Below, in pieces: positions 1 through 8,700 of a stretch of 64,000 nucleotides of DNA. This stretch comes from Phaeovibrio sulfidiphilus. GTDB lineage: Bacteria > Pseudomonadota > Alphaproteobacteria > Rhodospirillales > Rhodospirillaceae. The notes below the pieces were generated by a model. It was not told the origin of the DNA. It saw only the letters and a program-made list of their open reading frames with translations, and made no database searches. Position numbers and translations under genes: made by a program. The number at the start of each line of letters is the position of its first letter. Within the stretch, counting starts at the first letter, position 1. The stretch lies in contig NZ_JACZHT010000001.1 of assembly GCF_014861485.1 (NCBI RefSeq), positions 434,001 to 498,000 of the forward strand, read 5' to 3'.

Positions 1-178
1 CCGCCTGCCTCACCTCGTCCTCATCGGGCGTGCCCAGGAACTTCTGGGCCTGATAGTAGTGCTCCACCGTCGGCCAGTGCTTGCCGTCGAGATGAAGGGC
101 GTACTCGGAGAAATTGGACAGGAAATCGTAGGGGTCTCCCACCCGGTAAAACATCACCGGTTCATCACCGTTCGTCAT
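1..178 (-). CDS. NADAR family protein, N-terminal part (YbiA-like)
   Basis: Only the first 59 codons lie in the window; the rest is beyond base 1. The visible part contains FLSNFS followed by WPTVEHYYQAQKF, the hallmark of NADAR proteins. Members such as YbiA are N-glycosidases acting on reactive riboflavin-pathway intermediates, and others act on ADP-ribosylated substrates; which applies here cannot be told. The start at 178 is supported by AGGAGG eight or nine bases upstream on the minus strand. Confidence 0.8.
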   Translation of the reverse strand, partial: MTNGDEPVMFYRVGDPYDFLSNFSEYALHLDGKHWPTVEHYYQAQKFLGTPDEDEVRQA

Positions 179-554
179 CGGATCTTTCCTCCTGTTGTCC
201 GTTGTTTCCGTCACGACGCACGCGCCGGAGCCCACACCGGGCGCCCGGGCCGGGCTGCTGACCCGGGCCCTGCGGACGGTGCCCGCCCCGGGATCCGGGC
301 ACGGGCCGGCCGGCCGCGCGTCGGGAAAAATGTAGCAGACTCCGGAGGTAAAACTTACGGCATTTTTGGGGATTTCGCGAACGCGACGCAAAATCCATCC
401 AATCCGTCCGCCCCCCGGGCGCCAGCACGACGCGGCGCGACGCTGGTCGGGCCAAACCGTGTGAGCATTGGGGAGAGACATCACGCCCCCCCAAACGCAA
501 CGACCCGGGCGCTGGTGCGCCCGGGCCGCTCATGGGTCAGGTCAGTGGGGTCGA
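179..554. other. intergenic gap between pheT and the NADAR gene
   Basis: No gene is supported here. Reading frames that cross it on both strands are low-complexity, Arg/Pro/Gly-rich and resemble no family. It holds the GC hairpin described at 504-525 near the pheT end, and should contain the promoter of the NADAR gene, which I could not place with confidence. Confidence 0.5.
504..525 (-). terminator. GC hairpin after pheT, probable terminator
   Basis: A perfect 9-bp stem (CCCGGGCGC and GCGCCCGGG, loop TGGT) lies 30 bases past the pheT stop. On the minus strand it is followed by TCGTTGCGTTT, a weak U-tract. It probably ends the rpmI-rplT-pheST transcript, though the tail is poor for a classical intrinsic terminator. 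Confidence 0.5.
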
Positions 555-2957
555 TCAGGCGCCGCGCAGGGTGCCGCCGGTGGCCTCTTGGACCGCGGCG
601 ACGACCTTCTGGGACACCGCCTCGATATCCGCCTCGGTCAGGGTCGCATCCCGGGGCTGAAGGGTCACGGACACCGCGAGCGACTTGCGCCCCGGCTCCA
701 TGCCCGTGCCCTGGTAGACGTCGAACACTGCCGCATCGACAATCAGCTCCCGGTCCGCCTTGCGGGCGGCCGCCAGGACGCTCTCGGCGGGGACCGAGGC
801 GTCCAGAACGAACGCGAAGTCCCGGCTGACCGGCTGGAACGCCGACAGGGCCAGAGCCGGGCGGGCCTTGCCCGGGCGCGCCTTGGGCAGGGGCAGAAGA
901 TCAAGATTGATCTCGGCACCCACCACCGGACCGCGCACGTCCAGACGCTCCAGCGTCGCCGGATGGATCTCGCCGAACACCGCGAGAACCGCCTTGCCCA
1001 GACGCACCCGGGCCGACCGGCCGGGGTGGAACCACTCGGGCGCATCGGCGCTGAGCTGAAGGCTGGACACGGGAACCCCGACCGCCTCGAGAACCGCAAA
1101 CAGGTCCGCCTTGATGTCGTACGCCGACACCGGACGGGCCGCCGCCTGCCAGGTGCGGGGGCCGTCGTTGCCCGCGCGCACAAACGCCGCCGACAGGAAC
1201 TGCTCTCCCGGCTCGCCGCCATGGAACGCCGGACCGACCTCGAACAGGCCCAGGTCCGGGTAGCCCCGGGTGGCGTTGCGGCCGCACGCGGCAATCAGGT
1301 TCGGCAGCCCCGACGGACGCATGGTGTCCAGGTCCGCGCTGATGGGATTGGCCAGGACCAGGGAGTCCGGCACACCGCCAAAGGCATCGGCCCAGTCCCG
1401 GGGCAGGAAGGACCAGGTCACCGCCTCGTACAGCCCGCGGGAGGCCAGCAGGCGCTTGACCGTGACCATGCGCTTTTGCGCCGGCGTCAGAACCGGAGCG
1501 GGCATGGGCGGGCGGGGCAGCGGCACGCAGGGCACGTTGTCGTACCCGTGCAGACGGACGATCTCCTCGATCAGGTCCGCCTCGATGTTCAGGTCCACAC
1601 GCCAGGACGGGGGGCTGGCCTCCAGGGTGTCGCCGCCCGTGTCCGTGACGCGGCAGCCCAGGGCCTCCAGCATGGCGACCATGCGGGCGCGCTCGACGCG
1701 GATGCCACCGATGGCCTCCACCCGGGCCACGCGAAGGGAGATGGTCCGCTCCCAGCGGGGCGACGTCCCGGCCATCACGATGTCACTGACCTCGCCGCCG
1801 CAAAGATCCAGGATCAGGCGGGTGGCCACGTCGATACCGGTCGGAGCGTTTTCCGGATCCACACCGCGCTCGAAGCGATAGCGGGCGTCCGATTCCATGC
1901 CCAGGGTGCGGCCGGTCCGGGCAATGCTGTCGGGACGGAAGTAGGCCGATTCCAGGAACACATTGACCGTGTCCTCGGAGCAGCCGGTGTCCTCGCCCCC
2001 CATGACGCCCGCAACGGACAGGGCCCTGTCCTGGTCGGCAATCACCACCATGAACGGCTGGAGCCGGGGCTCGGTGCCGTCCAGGGCCACAAGGGTCTCG
2101 TCCGCGGACGCGTAGCGGACCCGGATGTCACCGGAGAGGCGGTCGGCGTCAAAGACGTGAAGGGGCCGGGCCCGGTCCAGGTTCACCAGGTTGGTGATGT
2201 CCACCAGGGCGTTGATGGGACGCAGGCCCACGGCCTCCAGACGCTCCCGGAGCCACAGGGGGCTGGGCCCGTTCTTCACGCCGCGGAAGTAGCGGCCCAG
2301 GAACTGGGCGCAATCCCCGCTCTCGCGGACGTCGTGATCAATGGAGACCCCAACAGGCGAAGCAAAGGTGCCCGTAACCGGCGCCACCGGATCGGGCTTC
2401 AGGGTGCCCAGGCCCGAGGCCGCCAGATCCCGCGCGATGCCGCGCACGCCCAGGGCATCGGCCCGGTTCGGGGTGACGGAAATGTCAATCACCGGCTCCA
2501 CGTTCAGGACGCTGGCAAGGGGCGCACCGGTGGGGGCGTCATCCGCCAGCTCCATGATGCCGTCATGGTCGGCTCCCAGGCACAGCTCCCGGGAGGAGCA
2601 GATCATGCCCAGGCTTTCCTCGCCCCGGATCTTGCCCTTCTTCAGCTTGTCGCCGCTGACGGGGACCACCGTGCCCACCCGGGCGAAGGCCACCTTCAGG
2701 CCCGTGCGCACGTTGGGGGCGCCGCAGACCACGGGCAGAACCTCGGTCCCCGTGTCCACCTTGCAGACCCGCAGGCGGTCGGCGTTGGGGTGGGGTCCGG
2801 CCTCGAGCACGTGCCCGACGATGAAGTCCTTCAGCGCCTCGGAGGGGTCGTCAACGGACTCCACCTCGAGGCCCAGGGAGGTCAGGCGCTCGGCGATTGC
2901 GGCGGCCCCGGCGTCCGTGTCCAGGTGCTCTTTCAGCCAGCCAAGGGTGAATTTCAT
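555..2957 (-). CDS. pheT: phenylalanine--tRNA ligase beta subunit
   Basis: The 800-aa product is full length for bacterial PheT, the large subunit of the alpha2-beta2 enzyme that charges tRNA-Phe in the cytoplasm. It starts with [12 protein letters not shown]. An EMAP-like tRNA-binding fold occupies roughly residues 40-150, the B3/B4 editing module about 210-385, B5 about 405-470, and the ferredoxin-like anticodon-binding domain the last 90 residues ([15 protein letters not shown] onward). Its ATG overlaps the pheS stop as ATGA, so the two subunits are translationally coupled. Confidence 0.97.
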   Translation of the reverse strand: MKFTLGWLKEHLDTDAGAAAIAERLTSLGLEVESVDDPSEALKDFIVGHVLEAGPHPNADRLRVCKVDTGTEVLPVVCGAPNVRTGLKVAFARVGTVVPVSGDKLKKGKIRGEESLGMICSSRELCLGADHDGIMELADDAPTGAPLASVLNVEPVIDISVTPNRADALGVRGIARDLAASGLGTLKPDPVAPVTGTFASPVGVSIDHDVRESGDCAQFLGRYFRGVKNGPSPLWLRERLEAVGLRPINALVDITNLVNLDRARPLHVFDADRLSGDIRVRYASADETLVALDGTEPRLQPFMVVIADQDRALSVAGVMGGEDTGCSEDTVNVFLESAYFRPDSIARTGRTLGMESDARYRFERGVDPENAPTGIDVATRLILDLCGGEVSDIVMAGTSPRWERTISLRVARVEAIGGIRVERARMVAMLEALGCRVTDTGGDTLEASPPSWRVDLNIEADLIEEIVRLHGYDNVPCVPLPRPPMPAPVLTPAQKRMVTVKRLLASRGLYEAVTWSFLPRDWADAFGGVPDSLVLANPISADLDTMRPSGLPNLIAACGRNATRGYPDLGLFEVGPAFHGGEPGEQFLSAAFVRAGNDGPRTWQAAARPVSAYDIKADLFAVLEAVGVPVSSLQLSADAPEWFHPGRSARVRLGKAVLAVFGEIHPATLERLDVRGPVVGAEINLDLLPLPKARPGKARPALALSAFQPVSRDFAFVLDASVPAESVLAAARKADRELIVDAAVFDVYQGTGMEPGRKSLAVSVTLQPRDATLTEADIEAVSQKVVAAVQEATGGTLRGA

Positions 2958-4039
2958 CGGGAGAGCCCTCCTTGCACCGTCGGCACGTCCAGCGCCGAGA
3001 AACCGTAATGACGCAGCCAGCGCAGGTCGCTTTCAAAGAACGTGCGCAGATCGGGAATGCCGTACTTCAGCATGGCAATGCGCTCGAGGCCCATGCCGAA
3101 CGCGAAGCCCTGGACCTCCTCGGGGTCGTAGCCCGCCGAGCGCAGCACGTTGGGGTGCACCATGCCGCAGCCCAGGATTTCCAGCCACGAGTCGCCCGCG
3201 CCGATTTTCAGGGTGCCGTCCTTGCGGGAGCACCCGATATCCACCTCGGCCGAGGGCTCGGTGAACGGGAAGAACGAGGGACGGAAACGCATGGGAATGG
3301 CGTCCACCTCGAAATAGGCCTCGACGAACTCCTGAAGGCAGCCCTTCAGGTGGCCGAAGTGGGTAGCCTTGTCGATGACCAGACCCTCGAACTGGTGGAA
3401 CATGGGGGTGTGGGTCATGTCGGAGTCGCAGCGGTACGTGCGCCCGGGGATCAGGATCCGCAGGGGCGGCTTGCGGGCCTTCATGGTCCGGATCTGCACC
3501 GGCGAGGTGTGGGTGCGCAGCAGGTGGCGGGTGCCGTCCTCGCGCTCCGGCAGGAAGAAGGTGTCGTGCATCTCCCGGGCCGGGTGGCCGGGCGGGAAGT
3601 TGAGGGCCGTGAAGTTGTGGAAGTCGTCCTCCACGTCCGGACCCTCGGCCACGTCGAAGCCCATCTGGGCAAAGATGGCCACGACCTCCTCCCAGGTCTG
3701 GGAGACCGGGTGGATGGCGCCGCGGCTTTCCGGACGAACCGGAAGCGTCATGTCCAGGCGCTCGGCCTCAAGACGGGTGTCCAGGGCCGCGCGGGCCAGG
3801 ACGGTCTTGCGGGCGTCGAGGGCCTCGGCCACCTCGTCCTTGATGACGTTGAGCGCCTGCCCGGCCTGCCTGCGGGCCTCCGGATCCATGCCCCCAAGCG
3901 ACTTCATGAGAGCCGTGATGCTCCCCTTTTTCCCGAGGGCGGCGACGCGCAGGCTTTCCAGCGTGTCGAGCGTGTCGGCGTCCCCTATGGCGCGAAGAAG
4001 ATCGTCGCGCAGCACGTTCGCGTTTTCCAGACCGTCCAT
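2954..4039 (-). CDS. pheS: phenylalanine--tRNA ligase alpha subunit
   Basis: A 361-aa class II aminoacyl-tRNA synthetase catalytic subunit, normal for PheS. An N-terminal helical arm (about residues 1-90) precedes the catalytic domain with [10 protein letters not shown], the motif 2 region TSPVQIRTM, and the C-terminal motif 3 stretch [14 protein letters not shown]. The ATG at 4039 was chosen because homology begins with [15 protein letters not shown]; the frame stays open upstream only across the terminator-like hairpin and looks non-coding there. It overlaps pheT by four bases and lies downstream of rplT. Confidence 0.97.
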   Translation of the reverse strand: MDGLENANVLRDDLLRAIGDADTLDTLESLRVAALGKKGSITALMKSLGGMDPEARRQAGQALNVIKDEVAEALDARKTVLARAALDTRLEAERLDMTLPVRPESRGAIHPVSQTWEEVVAIFAQMGFDVAEGPDVEDDFHNFTALNFPPGHPAREMHDTFFLPEREDGTRHLLRTHTSPVQIRTMKARKPPLRILIPGRTYRCDSDMTHTPMFHQFEGLVIDKATHFGHLKGCLQEFVEAYFEVDAIPMRFRPSFFPFTEPSAEVDIGCSRKDGTLKIGAGDSWLEILGCGMVHPNVLRSAGYDPEEVQGFAFGMGLERIAMLKYGIPDLRTFFESDLRWLRHYGFSALDVPTVQGGLSR

Positions 4040-4061
4040 CGTTCTTCCATTCCAGCCAGAA

Positions 4062-4098
4062 TAAAAAAGCGGGGGTCGCTCCCGTGGCGACCCCCGCT
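4062..4098 (-). terminator. terminator or attenuator hairpin between rplT and pheS
   Basis: On the minus strand an 11-bp stem (GCGGGGGTCGC with GCGACCCCCGC, loop CACGGGA) runs into TTTTTTATT, a good intrinsic terminator. It lies 23 bases before the pheS ATG and about 95 bases after the rplT stop. It could separate the ribosomal genes from pheST or act as a conditional attenuator. No Phe-rich leader peptide is visible in front of it, so classical Phe attenuation is not supported. Confidence 0.75.
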
Positions 4099-4192
4099 TG
4101 TGCGTGTTCCTGTACCGTCCGCGGTGCCTGGCAGGGCCAGTCCGCCGGTCCGGTCTCATGAGGCGCCCGAAGGGCCTCGGGAGCGCAGCAGG

Positions 4193-4549
4193 TTACTTGA
4201 GCGCGTCCTGGGCCTGCTTCACGAGCGTGGCGAAGACCTCGGGCTCGCGGACAGCCAGATCGGCAAGGATCTTGCGGTCGAGCTCGATGCCAGCCTTGTT
4301 CAGGCCGTCAATGAAGCGCGAGTAGGTCAGGCCGTGCAGGCGGGCACCGGCGTTGATGCGCTGGATCCACAGGGCGCGGAAGTCGCGCTTCTTGTTGCGG
4401 CGGTCGCGGTACGCATACTGAAGGCTCTTCTCAACCTTCTCGATGGCAACGCGGTAGCAGGTGGAGTTGCGTCCCCGGAACCCTTTGGCAAGGTCGAGGA
4501 TCTTCTTGTGACGAGCGTGGTTCGTCTTGGCGTTTTTGACGCGAGACAT
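4193..4549 (-). CDS. rplT: 50S ribosomal protein L20
   Basis: The 118-aa product matches L20 along its length: [18 protein letters not shown], then [14 protein letters not shown] and the [22 protein letters not shown] core that wraps 23S rRNA. L20 is an early assembly protein of the large subunit and in some bacteria represses its own operon. It follows rpmI by about 50 bases in the conserved rpmI-rplT order; infC, often first in this operon, is absent here. Confidence 0.98.
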   Translation of the reverse strand: MSRVKNAKTNHARHKKILDLAKGFRGRNSTCYRVAIEKVEKSLQYAYRDRRNKKRDFRALWIQRINAGARLHGLTYSRFIDGLNKAGIELDRKILADLAVREPEVFATLVKQAQDALK

Positions 4550-4598
4550 GGTCTTGGTTCCTTAAGCTGTCGTCCAGAAAGCTCCCGAGGGAGACACT

Positions 4599-4796
4599 TC
4601 AGGCGTAGGGCAGATATTTCTTGACGATACGGGCATCACAATCCTTCAGAATGAAGGTGCCGCGTGCCTGGCGCTTCATCTTGGTACCCTTGTTCGACAG
4701 AAGGTGGCTCTTGTAGCCGACCTTGACCTTGACCTTGCCGGTGCCGGTAAGGCTGAAGCGCTTTTTTGCGGCGCTTTTCGTCTTCATCTTGGGCAT
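4599..4796 (-). CDS. rpmI: 50S ribosomal protein L35
   Basis: A 65-aa basic protein starting [23 protein letters not shown] and ending [12 protein letters not shown], standard L35 length and sequence. The ATG at 4796 is preferred; the longer open frame upstream has no L35 homology. It is the first gene of the rpmI-rplT-pheST block, with its own probable promoter at 4917-4945 instead of an upstream infC. Confidence 0.98.
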   Translation of the reverse strand: MPKMKTKSAAKKRFSLTGTGKVKVKVGYKSHLLSNKGTKMKRQARGTFILKDCDARIVKKYLPYA

Positions 4797-4916
4797 TTCG
4801 GATTCCCTGATAACGGCGGATAACCCGCCTGGTTCCAGAACATGGGGCGACTGGGCATGCCCAAGGCACAGAACTGCGCCTTTTTCGCCGCGCCACCCGT
4901 TTTTTGCGAAGGGCGG

Positions 4917-4945
4917 TTTATACAACTGATCCGCCGCGGACGCAA
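4917..4945 (-). promoter_or_regulatory. probable sigma-70-type promoter of rpmI
   Basis: On the minus strand TTGCGT (4945-4940) and TATAAA (4922-4917) are separated by exactly 17 bases, with the rpmI ATG about 120 bases downstream. The -10 is close to consensus and the -35 is weak. Inferred from spacing and position only. Confidence 0.45.
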
Positions 4946-5108
4946 GACCTCAATCGGGACAGAGGGGCGCTGGCCGGATCCACCGGGCACGGCCTGGGCG
5001 CCGGACACGATTGGGGCACCGGGGAGCAAGCCCCGGATCGAACGCAGCGAGCCCTGACAGGGCGGGAGTGCCCCGCTGTCGGGACGCCCTTCGTGAACAA
5101 CACACGAC

Positions 5109-5128
5109 GTTAGCGTTGCAATGCCAAC
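5109..5128. promoter_or_regulatory. imperfect 20-bp palindrome upstream of the XRE gene
   Basis: GTTAGCGTTG is followed directly by CAATGCCAAC, whose reverse complement GTTGGCATTG matches it at 8 of 10 positions. It lies 280 bases upstream of the regulator start. Size and symmetry suit an operator for a dimeric helix-turn-helix protein, but no target is proven. Confidence 0.4.
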
Positions 5129-5343
5129 ATTACTCAACCAAATACTCAAACGAATACTAAGACCAGTAGTCAGGGTCCACGCGGCGAATCCCCGCCCCCG
5201 AGGCCACGGCAACTCAAGAGGGAAATTACCAGAGAATGGAGTATATTCGATGTAAAAATTGGAACTCAAATCCTTCCAGAGCGTCAAAACCCTTACGGGC
5301 TATGCGTTTACATTACAAACCCGCTGGACATTCACGGTACGCT

Positions 5344-5360
5344 CGTGTCTAAATGACACG
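5344..5360. promoter_or_regulatory. inverted repeat CGTGTC-N5-GACACG before the XRE gene
   Basis: Perfect 6-bp arms flank TAAAT, 49 bases upstream of the regulator ATG. A second, looser inverted repeat follows at about 5364-5381 (CGGTTCG against CGAAACCG with one bulge). They could be operators or hairpins in the leader; autoregulation by the XRE protein is a plausible inference. Confidence 0.4.
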
Positions 5361-5408
5361 GTACGGTTCGAGACGAAACCGATGGAAAAACGGGGATTAG
5401 AGGTTCAC

Positions 5409-6005
5409 ATGAAAAAAGAAGAGACTAACCGTACACGCGCCTATACCAGTAACAATCCGGATCCGATTGACGTCGAGGTTGGTCGCCGACTGAGAGCGCG
5501 GCGAAAAGTGCTCGCCTTGAGCCAACAGCAGCTTGCGGACACCGTTGGCATTACCTTTCAGCAGGTCCAAAAATACGAGCGCGGACTCAATCGCCTGAGC
5601 GCGAGCCGGATCTGGCACTTCTCCTGTATTATGGGCGTCTCTATCGACTACTTCTTCGACGATATGGAGGGTGTCGACATCAACCGCGCCGTACCTCGGG
5701 CGCAGAGAGACGCCGAGAAACTGTCCTTCATCTCGGGGGTGGACGACCCGGCCTCGCGGGCGGATACCCTGGAGCTGTGTAACGCGTTCTGGTCTGCGCC
5801 TCCCAGGGCGCGTCAGGGGTTTGTTGACTTCATCACGATCTGCGCCGACGAGGAGGAGGCGACAAAGGCCGCCCGCCAGACCCGGAACACATTCCCGGCG
5901 GATCAGGGAGGAGCGGCAAAGGAAGCCTCCAGCGAGACCCCGGGCACAGGCCCGGAGGACGAAGGCGACTTCTGGAGCGCCATACTGCCCCGGCGCAAGG
6001 ACTGA
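5409..6005 (+). CDS. XRE-family helix-turn-helix transcriptional regulator
   Basis: A 198-aa protein with one Cro/CI-type HTH domain at about residues 20-80: VGRRLRARRKVLALSQQQLA, then VGITFQQVQKYERGLNRLSA, and IDYFFDDM just after it. This arrangement is typical of the alphaproteobacterial PhrR/PraR-like regulators. The acidic C-terminal tail is low-complexity. The ATG at 5409 has AGAGG nearby; the open frame upstream lacks domain homology. It converges on the N-formylglutamate amidohydrolase gene. Its targets are unknown; the palindromes upstream suggest autoregulation. Confidence 0.85.
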   Translation: MKKEETNRTRAYTSNNPDPIDVEVGRRLRARRKVLALSQQQLADTVGITFQQVQKYERGLNRLSASRIWHFSCIMGVSIDYFFDDMEGVDINRAVPRAQRDAEKLSFISGVDDPASRADTLELCNAFWSAPPRARQGFVDFITICADEEEATKAARQTRNTFPADQGGAAKEASSETPGTGPEDEGDFWSAILPRRKD

Positions 6006-6060
6006 ACCGGCCGGCGCCCAACCGCATCGCAAGCGGCCCGCACGGCCGGGCTCTCCGGGG

Positions 6061-6939
6061 TCAGGCCGGTTTTGAGGGCAGGAACACCGTGTCGGGCAAC
6101 TCGCCGATGGACCGAACCAGCCGCCCCATCAGGGCCCGCAACGCCTTCAGCGACGGAAGGGCGGTGTGGTCGCTCTCCACCATATAGAGCTTTCGCGCCA
6201 GTTCGATCTGGATGGCGTGGACCCCCTGGCCGGGAGCCCCATAGAAGCTGGTGGTGTGGCCGCCCGCGTAGGGCGTGTTGCGCACGACCGACAGCCCCGC
6301 GCGGGTCAGGAAGCTCTCGATATGAGCCGTCAGGTCCGGACAGCAGGACCGGCCGTGCCGGTCGCCAAGGACGATGTCCGGCGTTGGCCCCTCCTCCCAG
6401 GTCGGCATGGAGTGGCCGTCCACCAGAATGCAGTACCCGAAGCGCAGGATAGTCCGGTCAATCAGGGAGACCAGACACTGGTGATAAGGGCGATAGAGGG
6501 CCTCGATCCGGTTCTCGGCGTCGGAGAATGTCAGCTTTTCCGAATAGATCTCCGTTCCCTCGGAGACCTCCCGGGCAATGGTCCCGAGACCGGCGGCGAC
6601 CCGGGGGCTCGCCGTATTGACGTAGCGGGGCAGGTCTCCGAAGAACATGGTCGGGTCCAGCTCGTAGGGCTCCCGGTTCAGGTCCAGATAGGCCCGGGAG
6701 TAGACCGCGCTCAGCAGGGGAACCCCCACCGAGGGCGCGTCGCCGAACAGGTCGTCAACAAAGGAGTCCTCGGAACGCCTGAGGGTCTCGGCGTCCAGGC
6801 GGGTCTGCTCGAGAAAGTGCCCGGGGAACAGGGTGCCCGAATGGGGCGAGGCCACAACAACCGGCAGGGTCTGGCGATCGGGCTCGCTCAGACGAAACGG
6901 GGCTTCAAAAGGGCTGCTACAGTTGATGTCCACGTCCAT
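6061..6939 (-). CDS. N-formylglutamate amidohydrolase family protein
   Basis: A 292-aa protein of the HutG/N-formylglutamate deformylase family, which removes formate from N-formyl-L-glutamate, the last step of one histidine-degradation route. Diagnostic segments include VVVASPHSGTLFP, the DSFVDDLFGDAP region, YSRAYLDLNREPYELD, ILVDGHSMP and the late HAIQIELARKLYM. The ATG at 6939 is preceded by GAGG seven bases upstream. No other hut gene is near, so the substrate assignment is by family only; related deformylases exist. Confidence 0.85.
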   Translation of the reverse strand: MDVDINCSSPFEAPFRLSEPDRQTLPVVVASPHSGTLFPGHFLEQTRLDAETLRRSEDSFVDDLFGDAPSVGVPLLSAVYSRAYLDLNREPYELDPTMFFGDLPRYVNTASPRVAAGLGTIAREVSEGTEIYSEKLTFSDAENRIEALYRPYHQCLVSLIDRTILRFGYCILVDGHSMPTWEEGPTPDIVLGDRHGRSCCPDLTAHIESFLTRAGLSVVRNTPYAGGHTTSFYGAPGQGVHAIQIELARKLYMVESDHTALPSLKALRALMGRLVRSIGELPDTVFLPSKPA

Positions 6940-7214
6940 GCCCTCAGTATAAAATGACTTCGGGGAACCCGCCAGCGACCGGAGCCACCGGGGAATATCC
7001 CGAGAATCCGCCACCCACACCCCGGCAGGTGGAAGGATGGTTTACGAGTCATGGCCGGGTCAAGCCCAAAGACCGGACTGAGCCGAAGTTGCAATCATTG
7101 CGATCAAACAGGGGGACAGGCACCCCGAAACAGGGCGTTTTGGGGTCGATAGAACACCTCTGGGATGGGAAACCCGGACCCCGGCACCGCGTCCGGCCGG
7201 AGGGTGCGTGATGC

Positions 7215-7271
7215 CCGGCGCGGGTCCGTCCGTGGCGCAGATCCATGCAGCCCATGCAGAGCCCGGCCCCG
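7215..7271. repeat. 57-bp imperfect direct repeat, copy 1
   Basis: The stretch beginning CCGGCGCGGGTCCG and ending CAGAGCCCGGCCCCG recurs at 7445-7501 with 51 of 57 bases identical, by direct alignment. The copies are 230 bases apart, in the same orientation, in a gene-free gap. Confidence 0.8.
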
Positions 7272-7444
7272 TGGCGGCGGATGCGTCCGAAACCGTGTGG
7301 GAGGGGAGGCCCGGCGCCCAAATGAAATCCTCCGTCACGGAACGCGCCCCCAGGCGGAGTCCCCGGACAGCGGACGCAGGATGCCCGGCGCGGGGCGTCC
7401 CTCTCCGGGTCGGCCGACACAGGGGCACAGGCGCCAGGACCTGT

Positions 7445-7501
7445 CCGGCGCGGGTCCGCCCATGGCCCAGCCCCATGCGGCCCATGCAGAGCCCGGCCCC
7501 G
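7445..7501. repeat. 57-bp imperfect direct repeat, copy 2
   Basis: Second copy of the 7215-7271 repeat, differing at six positions. It is followed at once by the 12-bp tandem repeat at 7507-7530. Confidence 0.8.
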
Positions 7502-7506
7502 GGCAA

Positions 7507-7530
7507 ATGGTACGGGCAATGGTACGGGCA
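7507..7530. repeat. 12-bp tandem repeat, two perfect copies
   Basis: ATGGTACGGGCA occurs twice head to tail, followed by a degenerate third unit ACGGTAAAGGAC. It sits just beyond the stop of the gene at 7569-7925. Confidence 0.8.
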
Positions 7531-7568
7531 ACGGTAAAGGACGGGGAACGAGATCGGCCGGCCCGGGC

Positions 7569-7925
7569 TCAGGATCCGGGCAACTCCTCGACCACCGAGG
7601 TGCCCGTCTGCCGGTCCCCGTCCAGCCACTGCCAGCTCTCGTGAAGACGGATGCGCCCGTCCGGAAGGATCTCGGGCCGGGACACACAGCGGCCGATGCG
7701 CACCTCCCGTGCCCGGTTCAGGTGCTGGTAGTGGAACTCCAGGCCACCATCCGGGAGGACCAGACCAATCATGGTCCCCCGGAGCACATCCCCTCCGGCA
7801 TAGTCGGCCCGAAGGATATCGCCGTCCTGGAAATAGTGGAAAACGGTCTGGTCCGAGACCTCGCCGGTCTCGCTGTTGGACACACCGCAAAAGCGGCGGC
7901 CGTCATAGCTCAGCGCAAACGTCAT
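7569..7925 (-). CDS. small conserved protein of unknown function
   Basis: A 118-aa protein made of short beta-like segments: FCGVSNSETGEVSDQTVFHYFQ, then ILRADYAGGDVLRGTMIGLV, LEFHYQHLN and the closing RLHESWQWLDGD..TGTSVVEE. I recall this pattern from a small conserved family sometimes labelled N-acetylglutamate synthase without good reason; no acetyltransferase motif is visible. ATG at 7925 is chosen because similarity begins there. It is transcribed alone, downstream of the ferredoxin and its terminator. Function unknown. Confidence 0.7.
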   Translation of the reverse strand: MTFALSYDGRRFCGVSNSETGEVSDQTVFHYFQDGDILRADYAGGDVLRGTMIGLVLPDGGLEFHYQHLNRAREVRIGRCVSRPEILPDGRIRLHESWQWLDGDRQTGTSVVEELPGS

Positions 7926-7974
7926 GACCCTGCTCCCAAACACGAGGGGGATACGGGAAGCATACCAGCCGGAC

Positions 7975-8011
7975 AAAAAAGAGTCCCGCACACCGGGACG
8001 CGCGCGGGACT
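7975..8011 (-). terminator. intrinsic terminator of the ferredoxin gene
   Basis: On the minus strand AGTCCCGC pairs with GCGGGACT across a 14-base loop and is followed by CTTTTTTG. It lies about 130 bases after the ferredoxin stop and before the next minus-strand gene. Confidence 0.7.
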
Positions 8012-8142
8012 GGAAATTTCTGAGGGGGACCGGGCCCCCAACCTTGAGAATCGGCGCCAGACCCCGAACCGGCTGTCCGGTTCCGGGTCTCCATCTCTGC
8101 CGCCGATCACACTCGGCCCGCGCTGGGGGCGGGACGGACGGC

Positions 8143-8700
<558 letters not shown>

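Larger units (their letters stand above)
4797..5408. other. divergent intergenic region between rpmI and the XRE regulator
   Basis: No protein is supported in these 612 bases. The region carries the probable rpmI promoter (4917-4945), an imperfect palindrome (5109-5128) and, nearer the regulator start, an inverted repeat at 5344-5360. It becomes noticeably less GC-rich from about 5100 on, as promoter DNA often does. The regulator's own promoter was not placed. Confidence 0.5.
6940..7568. other. repeat-bearing intergenic stretch
   Basis: No gene is convincing in these 629 bases. Frames on both strands are Pro/Gly/Arg-rich shadows. The region holds a 57-bp direct repeat (7215-7271 and 7445-7501) and a 12-bp tandem repeat (7507-7530). 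It also contains a third, shorter copy of the repeat start near 7383. Confidence 0.55.

Noticed and set aside
468-3008. Very long plus-strand reading frame (over 800 codons) across pheT
   Set aside because: It mirrors pheT on the opposite strand, is His/Arg/Gly-rich and shows no domain; GC-rich codon use keeps antisense frames open.
4040-4192. Phe-rich leader peptide for pheST attenuation
   Set aside because: The only frame before the hairpin reads [18 protein letters not shown] and has no Phe run.
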